A program made the translations under genes and the position numbers. The notes under the pieces are model-generated. The model made no database searches and was not told the origin of the DNA. It worked only from the letters and a program-made list of their open reading frames with translations. Of a DNA stretch of 64,000 nt, positions 1 through 10,900 are shown in pieces; positions within the stretch are counted from its first letter, which is position 1, and each line of letters starts with the position of its first letter. This DNA is from Cunninghamia lanceolata (Eukaryota > Streptophyta > Pinopsida > Cupressales > Cupressaceae). The stretch lies in contig BSBN01000297.1 in NCBI GenBank assembly GCA_027924645.1, positions 9,796,001 through 9,860,000 on the forward strand, in the 5' to 3' direction.

Positions 1-780
1 TCGTATTGATAAATACGGTAACTCCTGATTCTGCCCACAAGAGAAAACTAAATAAGTCTATACCAATCCTGCAAACTTACATGGTTTTGGATACTAAAAA
101 AGCAAAGAGACAATGGGAATTCAGAATATATTTGCATACCAGTGGTGTCACTCAGAGATGGTGGAATTGGTTCAGTCTGCTGCTGCTGATGATAACAAGA
201 CAGCAAAGTGGAAGGCACTTCTCCAATGGCAGAGGATTCAGCAGATCTTTTCCCAGTGGCAGAAGCCTCGACATTGCATTGTCTTTCCTTTTTTCGGTAC
301 TTCCTGTTGTGAAACCAGTAGCTAACAGTCGTTTCGTCCACTTTTCCATATTGTCGAAGAAGCATTGTGATGATCTCTATCTCTTGACTCCCGGGAATGA
401 CTTTCCCAGATTTGATGAATATACTTGCTGTTGTGAAACCAGTAGCTAACATTCGTTTCATCCACTTTTCCATATTGTCCAAGAAGCATTGTGATGCTCT
501 TTATCTCTTCACTCCCGGGAATCACTTTCCCAGAATTGATGAATATGCTTTCCATGATATTTTTCTGTCCACTTCCATTTGGAAGTCATCTTGACCACAA
601 CTGAACACAGATATAATTCTTTGCCTTACACTGCAAACACGCAAACTGATGAATATGAACTCCAAGTGCAACCACAATTTATTTCGACATGAAAACCTAA
701 GGTCGTTAAGGTCGCTGCCTCGGAGAAGACGAATGGGTGGTTGGGCTACTTTCCTAATATTTCGCATTCCGACATCCATT
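1..780 (-). pseudogene. WOX8/9-like: WOX8/9-like homeobox sequence, left copy (broken, runs off window)
   Basis: WOX proteins are plant transcription factors with a homeodomain of 60-66 residues that act in stem-cell and embryo patterning. Read on the minus strand, 555-425 gives ESIFINSGKVIPGSEEI, then ITMLLGQYGKV, then NVSYWFHN. This fits WOX helix 1 end, helix 2 and the recognition helix of the WOX8/9/11/12 branch (family pattern SGxVxPPxxEI...YGxVxxxNVFYWFQN). The expected Gln in WFQN is His here; the Asn is kept. The helix 2-3 segment occurs twice in different frames. An intron-like gap follows, and near the left edge (about 1-30) the frame reads VTVFIN, the start of the C-terminal WOX8/9 motif. 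The rest lies outside the window. Upstream (560-780) a segment containing VCSVRQRIISVFS is shared with the copy at 38 kb. The frame shift between the repeats makes it a likely pseudogene. Confidence 0.65.
304..551 (-). repeat. 124-bp tandem duplication inside the homeodomain
   Basis: Units 304-427 and 428-551 both begin CTGTTGTGAAACCAGTAGCT and end at a GATGAATATRCTT block. Each encodes the helix 2 to recognition helix part of the homeodomain (WFHNRKY in one, WFHNSKY in the other). 124 is not a multiple of three, so the second unit is read in another frame. The 37.7 kb copy does not show this 124-bp duplication. Confidence 0.85.
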
Positions 781-1055
781 TTTTCCTTGGTGGGGAGGAG
801 GAATTATAAAAATTCTAAAGACAGAGATCTAATTAAATTCAATTTTGATTATCACTGACCAAGATTCTAATTATAAATACATATCTAAACAGCATGTCAC
901 TCTAGCTTATGTCAAGTCCACTAATATTTAGGAGCAGATTATGCATTATACACTATAAAATTTCTAGAACTTTCTAAAATACAATATAGTCATATAAAAA
1001 CCACTTCATTCTCATAATTGTTTCATTATTTTGCTTTTCTATTTTTTGGTTGCAG

Positions 1056-1293
1056 ATCTATAACAGTTGGGTGGAAGGGCTCTTGGGAAGGTCATGGCAA
1101 GCTTTTTCCATCTCTTCTCTCCATGGGTATTGCAACTTATCTCTCTCTTTTTTTAAATCTGTTTTCTTTGCAAACACAATGCCAGTTTATTTTATTTTAT
1201 TTATAGATCTAATGCTTTTGTATGTTGCATGTTGCAGGAGAAAGGCTCATAGGTTATCCTTATTATCATCTGGATGCATGGAGGCACTCTAGG
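1056..1293 (+). other. Two exon-like blocks of an unidentified gene (left copy)
   Basis: Block A (1056-1126, 71 bp) follows a T-rich tract ending TTGCAG and is followed by GTAT. Block B (1238-1293, 56 bp) follows GTTGCAG and is followed by GTGAGG. Both blocks recur with the same lengths and the same AG/GT borders at 38606-38676 and 38784-38839. One frame stays open through A and most of B (IYNSWVEGLLGRSW in A), but in this copy it meets TAG at the end of B. I do not recognise the peptide. It could be a real exon pair or simply conserved repeat sequence. Confidence 0.3.
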
Positions 1294-1299
1294 GTGAGG

Positions 1300-1836
1300 A
1301 GAAAGAGCTGCTATTTTCCTATTCTGCAATTAGACAGGCTAGGGTTTGGTCACACCATTAAAAGAAATGTTATACACTTTATACTCTATATATTTGATTG
1401 GCTTACAACTACATGTCTTTATTTAGAAGAAGGTTACAAAAGAATATTGTTAAGAGGGATTATACAATTTATAATATGAATCAATTCCTTTCTTTTCTCT
1501 TTTTATTTATTTTATTTTTAGATCTATCCATTCTTCAAATTATGGAAGAGATTATATGAACAAAGGATCACTATATTATTTCTGATTACAAGTCTAACAC
1601 AAGATTAAGAAAAACATTCCCAACAAAATATTCTATTTTTAAAGGATACATAGAGATCTAGTTTCTATTTTGGAAGGATTAATATTTATAGAAGAGATCT
1701 CACAACAAATTAAATTAAATACAAGAACAAGGTGCAGTCATTTCTTTCTAAAGCTCGTGATCAAATGAGTTGTTGAGGCTTGATTTATAGGAGGTGAGGG
1801 ATAATGCAAGTCTTGACAATGGCGATAAGTGTGACA
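1300..1836. other. No recognisable gene; part of the left duplication block
   Basis: AT-rich sequence with no supported ORF. Parts are shared with 38850-39470, for example the AGAGATCTAGTTTCTATTTT stretch and the TTGATTTATAGGAGGT stretch. It therefore belongs to the duplicated block. Confidence 0.6.
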
Positions 1837-2345
1837 AATACATCTATCTAAATCATCTGGCCTCACACAGATATCTATGCTAGTTTTTATCTAAATGATC
1901 TGGCCTCACATATATCTATGCTAGTTTTAAATAATTTTATGTCGGCATAGTGATTTAATTTAACTGTGACAAAATACATCTATCTAAATGATGCCTCACA
2001 GATATCTATGCTAGTATTTATCTAAATGATATGCCCTCATAGATACCTATGCTAGTTTTTATCTAAATGATCTGGCCTCACAGATATCTATGCTAATTTT
2101 AAATAATTTTATGTTGGCATAGTGATTTAATTTAAGTGTGACAAAATACTCTAAATGATCTGGCCTCACAGATATCTATGCTAGTTTTTATCTAAATGAT
2201 CTGGCCTCACAGATATCTATCCTAATTTTAAATAATTTTATGTCGGCATAGTGACAAAATACATCTATCTAAAAGATCTCGACTCATGGATATCTATGCT
2301 AGTTTTATTTAAAAGATCTAAGGCCTCACAAATATCTATTCTAGT
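1837..2345. repeat. Minisatellite, about 41-bp unit nested in about 150-180-bp units
   Basis: The unit TATCTAAATGATCTGGCCTC followed by ACAGATATCTATGCTAGTTT recurs about eight times with small changes. It alternates with an ATTTTATGTCGGCATAGTG segment, giving a higher-order period. The corresponding place in the right copy (39470-39550) lacks the array, so the expansion is specific to this copy. Confidence 0.85.
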
Positions 2346-2894
2346 TTTAATTTAATTTTTGTTTTTGTTAACACCCGTCACTAGGGTAATAATATTTTAT
2401 GTGGGCCTAGTGATTTAATTTGAGAAAGTGGTTGAGGATGGGGATAAGTGTAAAATTATTAATGCCCACAGGGTGTGTTAACAAATACTCTTACTTTTTA
2501 CCTTAAATTTGACATTTTAAGTAAATCTATCTAAAAATACTAAGAGATATCAATTTTGAATTGTTTTATTATTTATAGCAATTTTATTTTACTTTATTTT
2601 TAAAAAATATTGGTTGGCTATGCTTTGATTCTACTTATTATTTTATTTCTACTTAAATCTAAAATTTTAAACATATTTAAATAAATTATATTATTTTTTT
2701 GTAATTTTGAAATGACTAATTTTTGCATTAATCATATAATTATTTTAGAAGTATTAAGTACTACCATAGATATCTTAAATACATTTATCTTAGCATATGA
2801 CATTCAATATAAAAACTAAACAAAACAATGTAGATACAATCAAATATGTGTCTGTAAAAAATAACTCAAAGTAAATACAATAACTTCAAGCAAG

Positions 2895-2928
<34 letters not shown>

Positions 2929-3440
2929 ATGGAAGCAAAAATAAATAAAGAATATGAAATATTCCAAGTAAATATTACAATGGATGTATATTAAAGGCAA
3001 ACAATCTTCATTGAAGGAAAGAAATATAAGAATCTATTAAAATACAAACAATCATTATCAACAAAGAAGAATATAACTTTATATTAATCATGTAACAAAT
3101 TCCTTAGTAATCCATTTTGAAGTCAAGAATATGTTTGCAAGTAGGAAGGATGGGATGGCCCACTTCATGCTCTTATCAAGTTGTCCAAGAGATTAGACTC
3201 TTGAGCTTAATCATAGACAGAGAGGATGGGATGGATTGAAAAAAATATTGTTTATGCTATGATGTCTTGATCTCATTATTAATTATGTTATAAAGTATTG
3301 ATCTCATTATTAATTATGCTATGAGAGATGAATTTAATATGAATGATGCTATTAACTAAATATTATCTTAATGTATTGATCTTTAATATTGCTAATGTCC
3401 TTTTCTAGTAGTTATTATTGTAGCTAAAAAAATTAGGAAT
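2346..3440. other. AT-rich stretch, no gene seen
   Basis: No supported coding frame. The first 120 bases still match the right duplication block (GTGGTTGAGGATGGGGATAA). An (AT)n run lies at 2898-2926. The end may be LTR, judged only from the primer-site-like sequence that follows. Confidence 0.5.
2898..2926. repeat. (AT)n microsatellite
   Basis: Uninterrupted AT dinucleotides, about 14 units, directly readable. Confidence 0.95.
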
Positions 3441-3476
3441 ATCCCAAAAAGGGATATTACAAATGGTATCAGGGTA
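3441..3476 (+). mobile_element. Possible LTR 3' end plus primer-binding site
   Basis: The sequence ATCCC-AAAAA-GGGAT-ATTACA is followed after two bases by TGGTATCAGGGTA, close to the plant initiator-Met tRNA primer site TGGTATCAGAGC. An LTR usually ends in CA just before this site, as here at 3461. No partner LTR or gag was recognised, so this is a weak call. Confidence 0.4.
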
Positions 3477-3479
3477 CAT

Positions 3480-4634
3480 TGGCACTTTCAGGGGAAGGGG
3501 AAGATTTATAACAACACACAAGGGGAAGATCTATAATCTATAACAACACACATGAAGATTCTTGATTGCCTTCATCAACTACATTTCCTTCAACTCTAAA
3601 TACACTTGCTAACTTATTGTATCCTTCATGTCTAACATACTCTCTCTTCAATAACATAGACTATTTTCTCTTCTAATGATCTTATTTGTCATGGATTGTC
3701 TGGATACTATCTTATCATATTCATTGATTACTCTACACTTCTACAACTTATTCAATAATCAAATTCTTACTTAATATTTGAATTTTCCAACTCAAAAACA
3801 TCATTGGATTCATCTTTTTAGTCTTTCTTCAAGCCCTCTTTATCAATCAGATTTTCTATCAATATTTCTTCATCATGGAGTATTTTGCAATCTCCAATCT
3901 TGGATTCTAAATCCTCTCAATTTCTTCTTTAGCATTAAAAATGTTTTCTTCCATCAGCTCAATCACATTTTTGTTATTTGAAACATCAAACAAATGCTTA
4001 CCAATACATTCATTTTTCATTAGTACTTTCAAGTATTCTCTGGTCACAAATTCTCTTTCCATGGAATCACAATGATTTACTACTTCACTTTCTTAGGGCA
4101 TGTTCACAATAACATTCATTTTCTATTCTTATTTATCCTCATTGGTTTTGATCATGACTTATTTATCCTTCTCAACCTTGGGCTAATGATATATTGGAAG
4201 GTGAACTACAAGATGACAAGTACAAGTAGTGGAAGAGATCATTATATACAAGGATGAATCCCAAGATCATAGATGAAAGAAAAAAGAATAAGGGGTATTT
4301 CTAGAAACTCAGTGGGACTAGTCACAAAATGTGAGAATCTTGAAAGTAAACCAAGAAGATATAAAATCATTCTAGTAAATAATAGTGCATTCAAGGTCAT
4401 GGATGTGTGTCATGCTTCTACTTTATAGCATAACATATGGAAAGCAACTTTGCTACTTTGACTCAAAGAGATATCCATGTACGAAGGTTTGACCAACTTA
4501 TTGGGTTCCTTGAAGACTTAGTTGATGCCAAAAGAGAAATTATTCTTTGGGATTGATGCTTCCTTTTCTTGGTCTCAAACTATTCAAGATGTCTTTGGTT
4601 TCTTCTCTCTGAGGATGAGAGAAAACTTGTCTTA
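3480..4634. other. No gene recognised
   Basis: AT-rich sequence directly after the primer-like site. Short open frames at 3778-3981 and 4072-4257 show no motif and have Phe/Leu/Ile-rich composition expected of AT-rich noncoding DNA. It could be decayed internal sequence of the element beginning near 3.46 kb. Confidence 0.5.
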
Positions 4635-6660
4635 AATTGTGGATAGTGTTGATATTGTTTGGAATGATATATCTCTAGATCAACACAAAGATGTGGGAAC
4701 GAGATATCTCATTGATGCTTGTTGATGATGATTGATTGATTGATTTGGTTTATAACAAGGCTAGGATCAACACCATGGATGTGATTGGATAATTTGTCTA
4801 GATTGGTATGGATTAAAGATCTCTTGCATTTGAATTTTATTGCTTGGATTTTTGGGATATTTGATTTTTTAAATGTTTTAATTTTTTTGTATTATTGAAA
4901 CTTTACGATTTTTTGGTATTTTTTGGAATATTTGGATTTTTTTATAGTTTTGAATGTTTTGAGATGGCATTGGATTATAATTTGGATAGCCTAGGTGCTA
5001 GATATGAATGACAAGGGAAAACTAAGTCTAGAAGCAAGGATGGAGGTCAGATTTGATTAATGGATAAAAAGATGAGAAATAGTAAATTGGATGGAAGACT
5101 CATGATAGATGGATGGATAAAAGGATGAGAAATAGAGGACGGAATGGATGATTGAATCATAAGGGAACTAGGATCTGATCTTCAAAGACTATGTTGCATA
5201 GGAATAACATGCCCCATTGTAGTTGTAATGATTAGGATTTTACATGAGAAAGATTATGATGACATGGTGATAGGATTAGTTGGAAAGGATGATGTAGATC
5301 AAGAGATGTCCAAAGCATTGTTCAATATTTTCCTCTATGTCGTTATCAAGATCAAAAAAGGAGGAAAAGAAAATGAGTACATTTAATATGATAGGTATGT
5401 GGGTAAGTCACATAGATAAGAAACCTACACATGACACTGCTTTACTAGGTTTTCATCACGGTACTTATTGGAGGTGCCACCTAGGGGGTTTTCACCATTG
5501 AAACAAGGGATTTCTCTTTACTATTTTTTTTCTTTTGTTTTCCTTTGTTTGGGATATTTGGATGGGATGGGTGGATATGGAGGAAAAATGAGGGACTCAA
5601 GCATTTTTATCCATAGCAAGGCAATAGTGTCTCATGATGGAAATGTGTTATACATGGACCATGTCAAGTGTCATTATGCTCATGGATGTTGGTGGGGGAT
5701 TGAATGAGAGGGAGATGGTCATAGGTAGATACAGAATTATGATGTGGATTATGGATATATGGAGGATAGTGGATTATGATGTGGATTATATAGGGAAGGA
5801 TATTATATTATGATGTAGATTGTGGATGGAAGGATAATGGATTATCATGTGGATTATTAATGGAAGGATAGTGGATTATGATGTGGATTATGAATGGAAG
5901 GATTATGAAAAAGCATGGACCATAGGGATATGATGGGTGAAATATGTGGGATAGTGGATGAAAGATGGGGAGATGGAGGTATGTAGAATTATGACAGAAT
6001 GGAGAGGAACTAAGACAAATGGTTGGACACACCATGATAGACCTTGAAGCTTTTGATTTGGAAGAGTCATAGGAATCAATGGAGATTTGGAATTCCTTAT
6101 GGATTTAGGAACCCAAATGGACTTAAGAGTTTTTATGATGTTTGTATTGGGTTTGGGATGAAAGAATTTTGGATTTTGAGGATGTGGTTTCTTCACATGA
6201 CTTGATTTATTTTTGCTTAGAGACTTAAACCATTTGATTTTTGGACTCTTCTTTTGGAGGTGTGGGCTTAGGTAGATTTTTGGATGGATTTAGATTTAAA
6301 TCTTTGCATTGGTTCCCTATTACATTAGGAGCTTCAGGATCTTTTTCTTTATGTAAGGAGGCATCCAAGTTTCTATTTTTGAGTCCCATGGGCTTCGTGG
6401 AAGCTCCATGTTTGGTCAATATGTGCATTTGTTGATCATGTTTACAAATTTTAGGGGATTTATGGATTGAGGGATTAGTGGACTTATGGATAAAGGAATA
6501 AGGGTATGTGAGAATGGGGATATTAGGAGTTGGGAGAAGTGGAGGTAGAGTGGATTTGAGGATGGAGATATTAGGATTTGAAAGGAGTGGAGGCAAAGTC
6601 AATGGAGAAAGGTGTATGGTCAATTACTTTTGGGATTTGTAGGACAATGGAGGAGGGATG
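4635..6660 (-). mobile_element. Gypsy element, region 3' of gag (copy 1)
   Basis: This stretch is collinear with 44205-46248. Shared landmarks include GATATATC...TAGATCAACACAA, GGTTTTCATCAYGGTACTTAT and the GATGTGGATTATGG repeats. On the minus strand it follows the G-patch end of gag. It contains GAAAACC...GGCACC phrases resembling the segment between integrase and 3' LTR in the element at 60.4 kb. No RT, RNase H or integrase motif was found in it. The frames at 5808-6196 are products of low-complexity sequence, not separate genes. Confidence 0.5.
5736..5905. repeat. Tandem repeat, GATGTGGATTATG-based, about 35-38-bp unit
   Basis: Four to five copies of GTGGATTATGATGTGGATTA followed by TGGATGGAAGGATA variants. 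The same array, slightly different, sits at 45335-45500. Confidence 0.8.
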
Positions 6661-9000
6661 GAAACGTATGTTTTGGGGATATGATGTGGTTTGTGATGGA
6701 AGGAAGTGGATTTAGAAGGCAATGAAGTGGTACCAACATCTTGGCATTGTTTTCTCTGGGGTACATAACCAAGGCCATGTGAGTGTGGAGGGACTTTGAC
6801 ATGGATGGGCTCTGAAATACCTTGTTGATGAAGGCCTAATCCATTACCTTGATAGTTCTTATTTTGAAGCATGCAATGTATAATGGGATCTTGGGTATTT
6901 TGGAGACAAGACGTGAGCTCATTATTTGATGGAGAAGATGGGGTGGTGGATAGTGGTTGTTCCTTTCCTAAGAGAGAACATTCATGGATGAAGGTAGTAA
7001 GACCAAGAGGATAGGATGATGGATTTGAAAGGGGGTGATACTGGATAATGAAGTGTCAATAGAGGATGATAGAAGGTCTTGAGGGGATGATGGATGTTCA
7101 ATAGGAGATGATGTTGGGATGCTTGGATCTTGATTACCATTAGGCTCATTAAGAGGTATTGTTCTATGATCCAAATCATATTTTGGATTATCTATATGTT
7201 CATGGGGACCAAGTGTCTCATCAACTAAAATGGATGTTGTTGGATCATGGATAGGATTAATGTGATTATGGATAGGAGTAGTTTGGATATCTTTCTCATG
7301 GATTGTTATGGGATTTTGAATAGTTGGAGTGATATTCCCTTGATCATGTAATGCACAAATTTTTATAAGAGGATCATCATGATTTTCTTAATCATAGATA
7401 GGATCTTGGTCATAGATGGGAGATTGATTATAAATAGGATTAAGTGTGCTATAGATGGGATGAATTTGCTCATGGATAGGCTCTACATCATAGATAATAT
7501 ATTGATCATAGAGATAATATAGGTTATGGATAAGTTGAATGGATGTGCTTTGATCTTGATTTGGATGAGGGGTTAATGTTTCCACATCCTTTAGATTATA
7601 CTATGGAAATAACTCTTCATTTTCTTGGATAGGAGTGGAAGTGGGAGTCTCTTGGATAGGCTTGATTGGTTCTAGATAATAAACAACATAAGTGTATAAT
7701 GGATCTTGACTTGGACTCATGGTAGGATATGCAAGTCAATAGGCTTGATGGATTGTGGGCTACATGATGGGATTAGAGGAATAGGTATGGTGATTGAAGT
7801 CTCTTTAATAGGTTCAAGGATGGGCATTTGATGACATGGTGGTAGTTGATTCTTTTATAATAACCATTGGATCACATCATTCATAAGTGTATAGGTGGAT
7901 TGAAAATATAATGGATCGACAATAACGGTGGATGTAGTGGGACTATGATTAGGATTTGATAGATGGATAGTAGGAGGGGATGAATTAGGATTGGAATTGC
8001 ATGGTGGAAGGATAATGGGAGGAGATGTTGTAAGCACAATTTTGCCATGATTGATGAGGTTTTTGATCAATCTCTTAAGTGTGGCACAATTTAATGTCAT
8101 ATGGCCTTTAACCCTATGGTATGCACAACAATCATTTTCATTATAACAATGGGGTTTAATGGTATTTGGCTCATATGGTTTTATCATTGGTAGCTCAACA
8201 AAATATTCTTGGACTAATTGTTGTACGGTTATCTTCAAGTGATCCTTTTGTAGAGGGTTGGAGGAACATGGTGATAATGGATTGAAGGGGTTGATGGATT
8301 AGAAGGTATGCATGTTAATTGATTAAGATTAACAAAATTAGAGTAGGATGGTAATAGATGGATGGAGGGGGTTGATGGATTGGCTAATGGATTGAGTTTG
8401 GGATTACATGGTCGTGTTGGTATAGGACTAGTAAGTTCTTGGATAGGAATTTGATTGGATTATGATGGAGAATACCCATAGGATGTATAAGCTAGAGTGG
8501 TGTTTCTCTTGTCAAAGGTAGCATGAGGTGGACTTAAGGACACTTGATCTTAGTGCAAGGGGTAGCTAGCACTAGTATGCTCATGTTGTAGATGATATTG
8601 AAGTGTGGATTGATATGGAAATTGGATGATATTGGAATAAGTGGGATAGGATGACGTAGGATTAAATTGATATGTGGATGGATTAGATTGGTATGATGAT
8701 GGAGGTGACACATGGGATTGATGTATAATTTCTTGAGGTTTTCTAGAAGGATAAGTGTTGTGGTTGTGTTTTTTGAATAGATGGAGGTTTGGTTTGGTTT
8801 GTGTTTGTGTTTGTTGGCCTAGGTGTTGCTGAGGAGCTTGTTGAATGGTCATAATTTTTTTAAAATGGCTTGTTGTCATTTTTGTGGGATGGTGACTTGT
8901 TCCTTTCTATATAATCTCTTCAGTTTATCAAATATTCTTTGGGTGTTATAAGGATTTTTGGGTGCTATATGGATGATTAGGGTAAAATTGATTGGATTGG
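6225..9000 (-). pseudogene. Ty3/gypsy gag with zinc-knuckle-like motif and G-patch (antisense, decayed)
   Basis: Read on the minus strand from right to left: a Pro/Ser/Tyr/His/Gln-rich segment (8879-8550); a zinc-knuckle-like stretch at about 8150-8040, CCAYHRVKGHMTLNC then LKRLIKNLINHGKI; and a G-patch at about 6860-6790, YQGNGLGLHQQGISEPI. Gag knuckles of the form C-x2-H...GH...C followed by LK..I..LI..GK are usual in Tat-type gypsy elements, and so is a G-patch near the protease. The zinc motif matches the one in the plus-strand element at 55.03 kb (DYLRVKGHKTNGC), so the two belong to related families. Many stops and frame changes occur. The protease, RT, RNase H and integrase that should follow on the minus strand are not visible between here and 4.6 kb, suggesting a gag-only or deleted element. 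Confidence 0.6.
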
Positions 9001-9700
9001 ATGATGGATGGTTCAAATGGGATTGTGTGAATAAATGGATTGGATTAGAGTTTATGATGTAGGATAAGATTAAGGTTGAAGAATAGATTATGATGTGGCT
9101 TAGGGTGACAAATGGATGCTAGACAATTAAGGTTGAATGATAGGATTAGATGAGGATTAATGGATTTGGATATGGATTATGTAGTACAAATGGATGAAGT
9201 TGGATTAAGACAATGATGCAAGATGGTATTGTATTATGGTAGTAAATTATGATTAGGATAATGGATGGAAGATATGATTAGTCTAGAAGTAGGATGATGA
9301 TGTTGGATGATTAGGATATGAATAAATGATTAAGGGATGATTAGTTGGATAAATAGATTCTAGTATGATATATGGATGAATAAGATTAAGATGATTGGAT
9401 AGGTGACGAAGATAACATAGACTAGATTGGATGAAGATTAGAAGGACTTGGATTGAATTGGATGATGATTAGAATGATTTGGATATGGCAATTAGGATGC
9501 TTAAGGATAATGAGATGGATAATAGGGATGATTAGGATAACTAGGGTGGATAATTAGGATGATGAGGATGTGGATTAGGATGAAGATGGTTTGAATTAGG
9601 ATGAAAGTGATGACAAGAATAATTAGGATGATGTGGACTAGATCTATTGATATATTAATTTTATAAAATTTGCAAACAAAATATTTCACATTTACATGCA
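9001..9700 (-). repeat. GGAT/GATTAG-rich low-complexity tract, gag leader
   Basis: Dense irregular repeats of GGATGATTAGGAT type. On the minus strand these give His/Pro/Asn/Tyr/Ser-rich peptides (HPSYPNHPYYP). The tract is probably the N-terminal low-complexity part of the antisense gag; no folded domain is visible. Confidence 0.45.
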
Positions 9701-9868
9701 TAGATTTTTAAAACACACACATACGACACAATGACAAGTTTGATTTTCAAAATTGATTGTTGGAATTTATGAAGGCACTTGAAGACATATCAACAAGCCT
9801 AATATTAATCAATTGGGAGTTGCCAAGGGTTCTTAAGCTAGGATGCACAAGTTTTCTAAGGATGTTTA

Positions 9869-10900
9869 TTGGATGATACCTTAGCATCTAAGGAGATGCT
9901 TAAGGAATATCCTCATCTGTCCAATGTCCTAGACCGTAGTACCCTCCTTGTTGGAGATATTTTCGATGTCTCAATGGACCTAGCTAATCCTAAAAAAGTT
10001 ATCCCAATAAGAAAATGTCTTAAATCTAATGAACAATGTGAACATTCTTCTCTTCTACATGAATTTTCAAATTTATTTTCTTTGACGTATTCGGAGATGT
10101 CTGGCATTGATCCACAAGTTGTTACCCATAATATTATGTTGCATCCTAATGCCAAGCTCATAAAAAAAAAGATCCAAAGAATGAATACCAAGGTGGAATC
10201 GTTGGTTAAGGCTAAGATTGAGAAGATTCTACAAAATTCCTTTATTCACCCTATTGACTATTCCCATTTGATTTACAATATAATCATTGCCACTAAACTT
10301 GACAACCATATTTAAATATGTATTAATTTTCATGATCTCAACAAAGCTTCTTTAAAAGAAAACTTTACTCTTCCTAACATCTACATGATCATTGATACCA
10401 CCTCTCGACATTTATTACTCTCCTTCATGGATGGCTTCTCTAGATATAACCAAATATTCATCAATCCTCAAGATCAGTATAAAATAGTTTTTTTCACACC
10501 TTGGGGAACCTTTTGTTGGGTGGTCATTTTGTTTGAACTTAAGAACATTGGTGTGACATAACAATGTGTTATGACCCTTATATTCCATGATTTCATTCAC
10601 AACATTTTGTAGGACTATGTTGATGACATTCTGGCCAAGTCCATCTTACGTCAGGATAACATCAAAATCCTCTACCAAATCCTTGAACGTATTCAAAAAT
10701 ATAACATGCACTTAAATCCTCATAAATGCATCTTTGATATTGATAGCGATAAGCTATTAGGATTTATTGTTTTGCTTCATGGTATTGAGGTGGATACAAA
10801 GAAGATTGAGTCTACCATCAACATGCTAACTCTATAAAATATTTCTCAACTTCATAGCCCACAAGGAAATATTTAGTCTATTCATTGGTTTGTCTCACAA
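9869..10900 (+). pseudogene. Ty3/gypsy reverse transcriptase fragment
   Basis: The first 148 codons are open and hold the lead-in of gypsy RT: FSLTYSEMSGIDPQVVTH, then IEKILQNSFIHPIDYS. Beyond the first stop the frame continues with CINFHDLNKASLKENF, SFMDGFSRYNQI, FFTPWGTFCWVVI and the catalytic box YVDDILAKS near 10620, then LNPHKCIFDI and HGIEVDTKKI. This order is standard RT fingers-palm order, and the YVDD aspartates are intact. RNase H and integrase are missing; matches fade after SIHWFVSQLIDQTPPF. Several in-frame stops make it nonfunctional. It runs opposite to the gag beside it, so the two are either different insertions or one element with an inversion. Confidence 0.8.

Larger units (their letters stand above)
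1..2460. repeat. Segmental duplication, WOX8/9-like block, left copy
   Basis: Collinear with about 36540-39600: C-terminal WOX motif, homeodomain, upstream leader, exon-like blocks, then TTGATTTATAGGAGGT and GTGGTTGAGGATGGGGATAA. The left copy has the 124-bp repeat and the minisatellite; the right copy has the extra 37-kb open frame and intron. Confidence 0.75.

Noticed and set aside
1837..2345. CRISPR-like array of repeats
   Set aside because: Units are degenerate and the spacers are also repeated; it is a eukaryotic minisatellite.
5808..6196. His/Pro/Ser-rich minus frames
   Set aside because: They read through the GATGTGGATTATG tandem repeat; no separate gene is needed.
9913..10191. 92-codon minus frame over the RT fragment
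   Set aside because: It is the antisense shadow of the well-supported plus-strand RT motifs.
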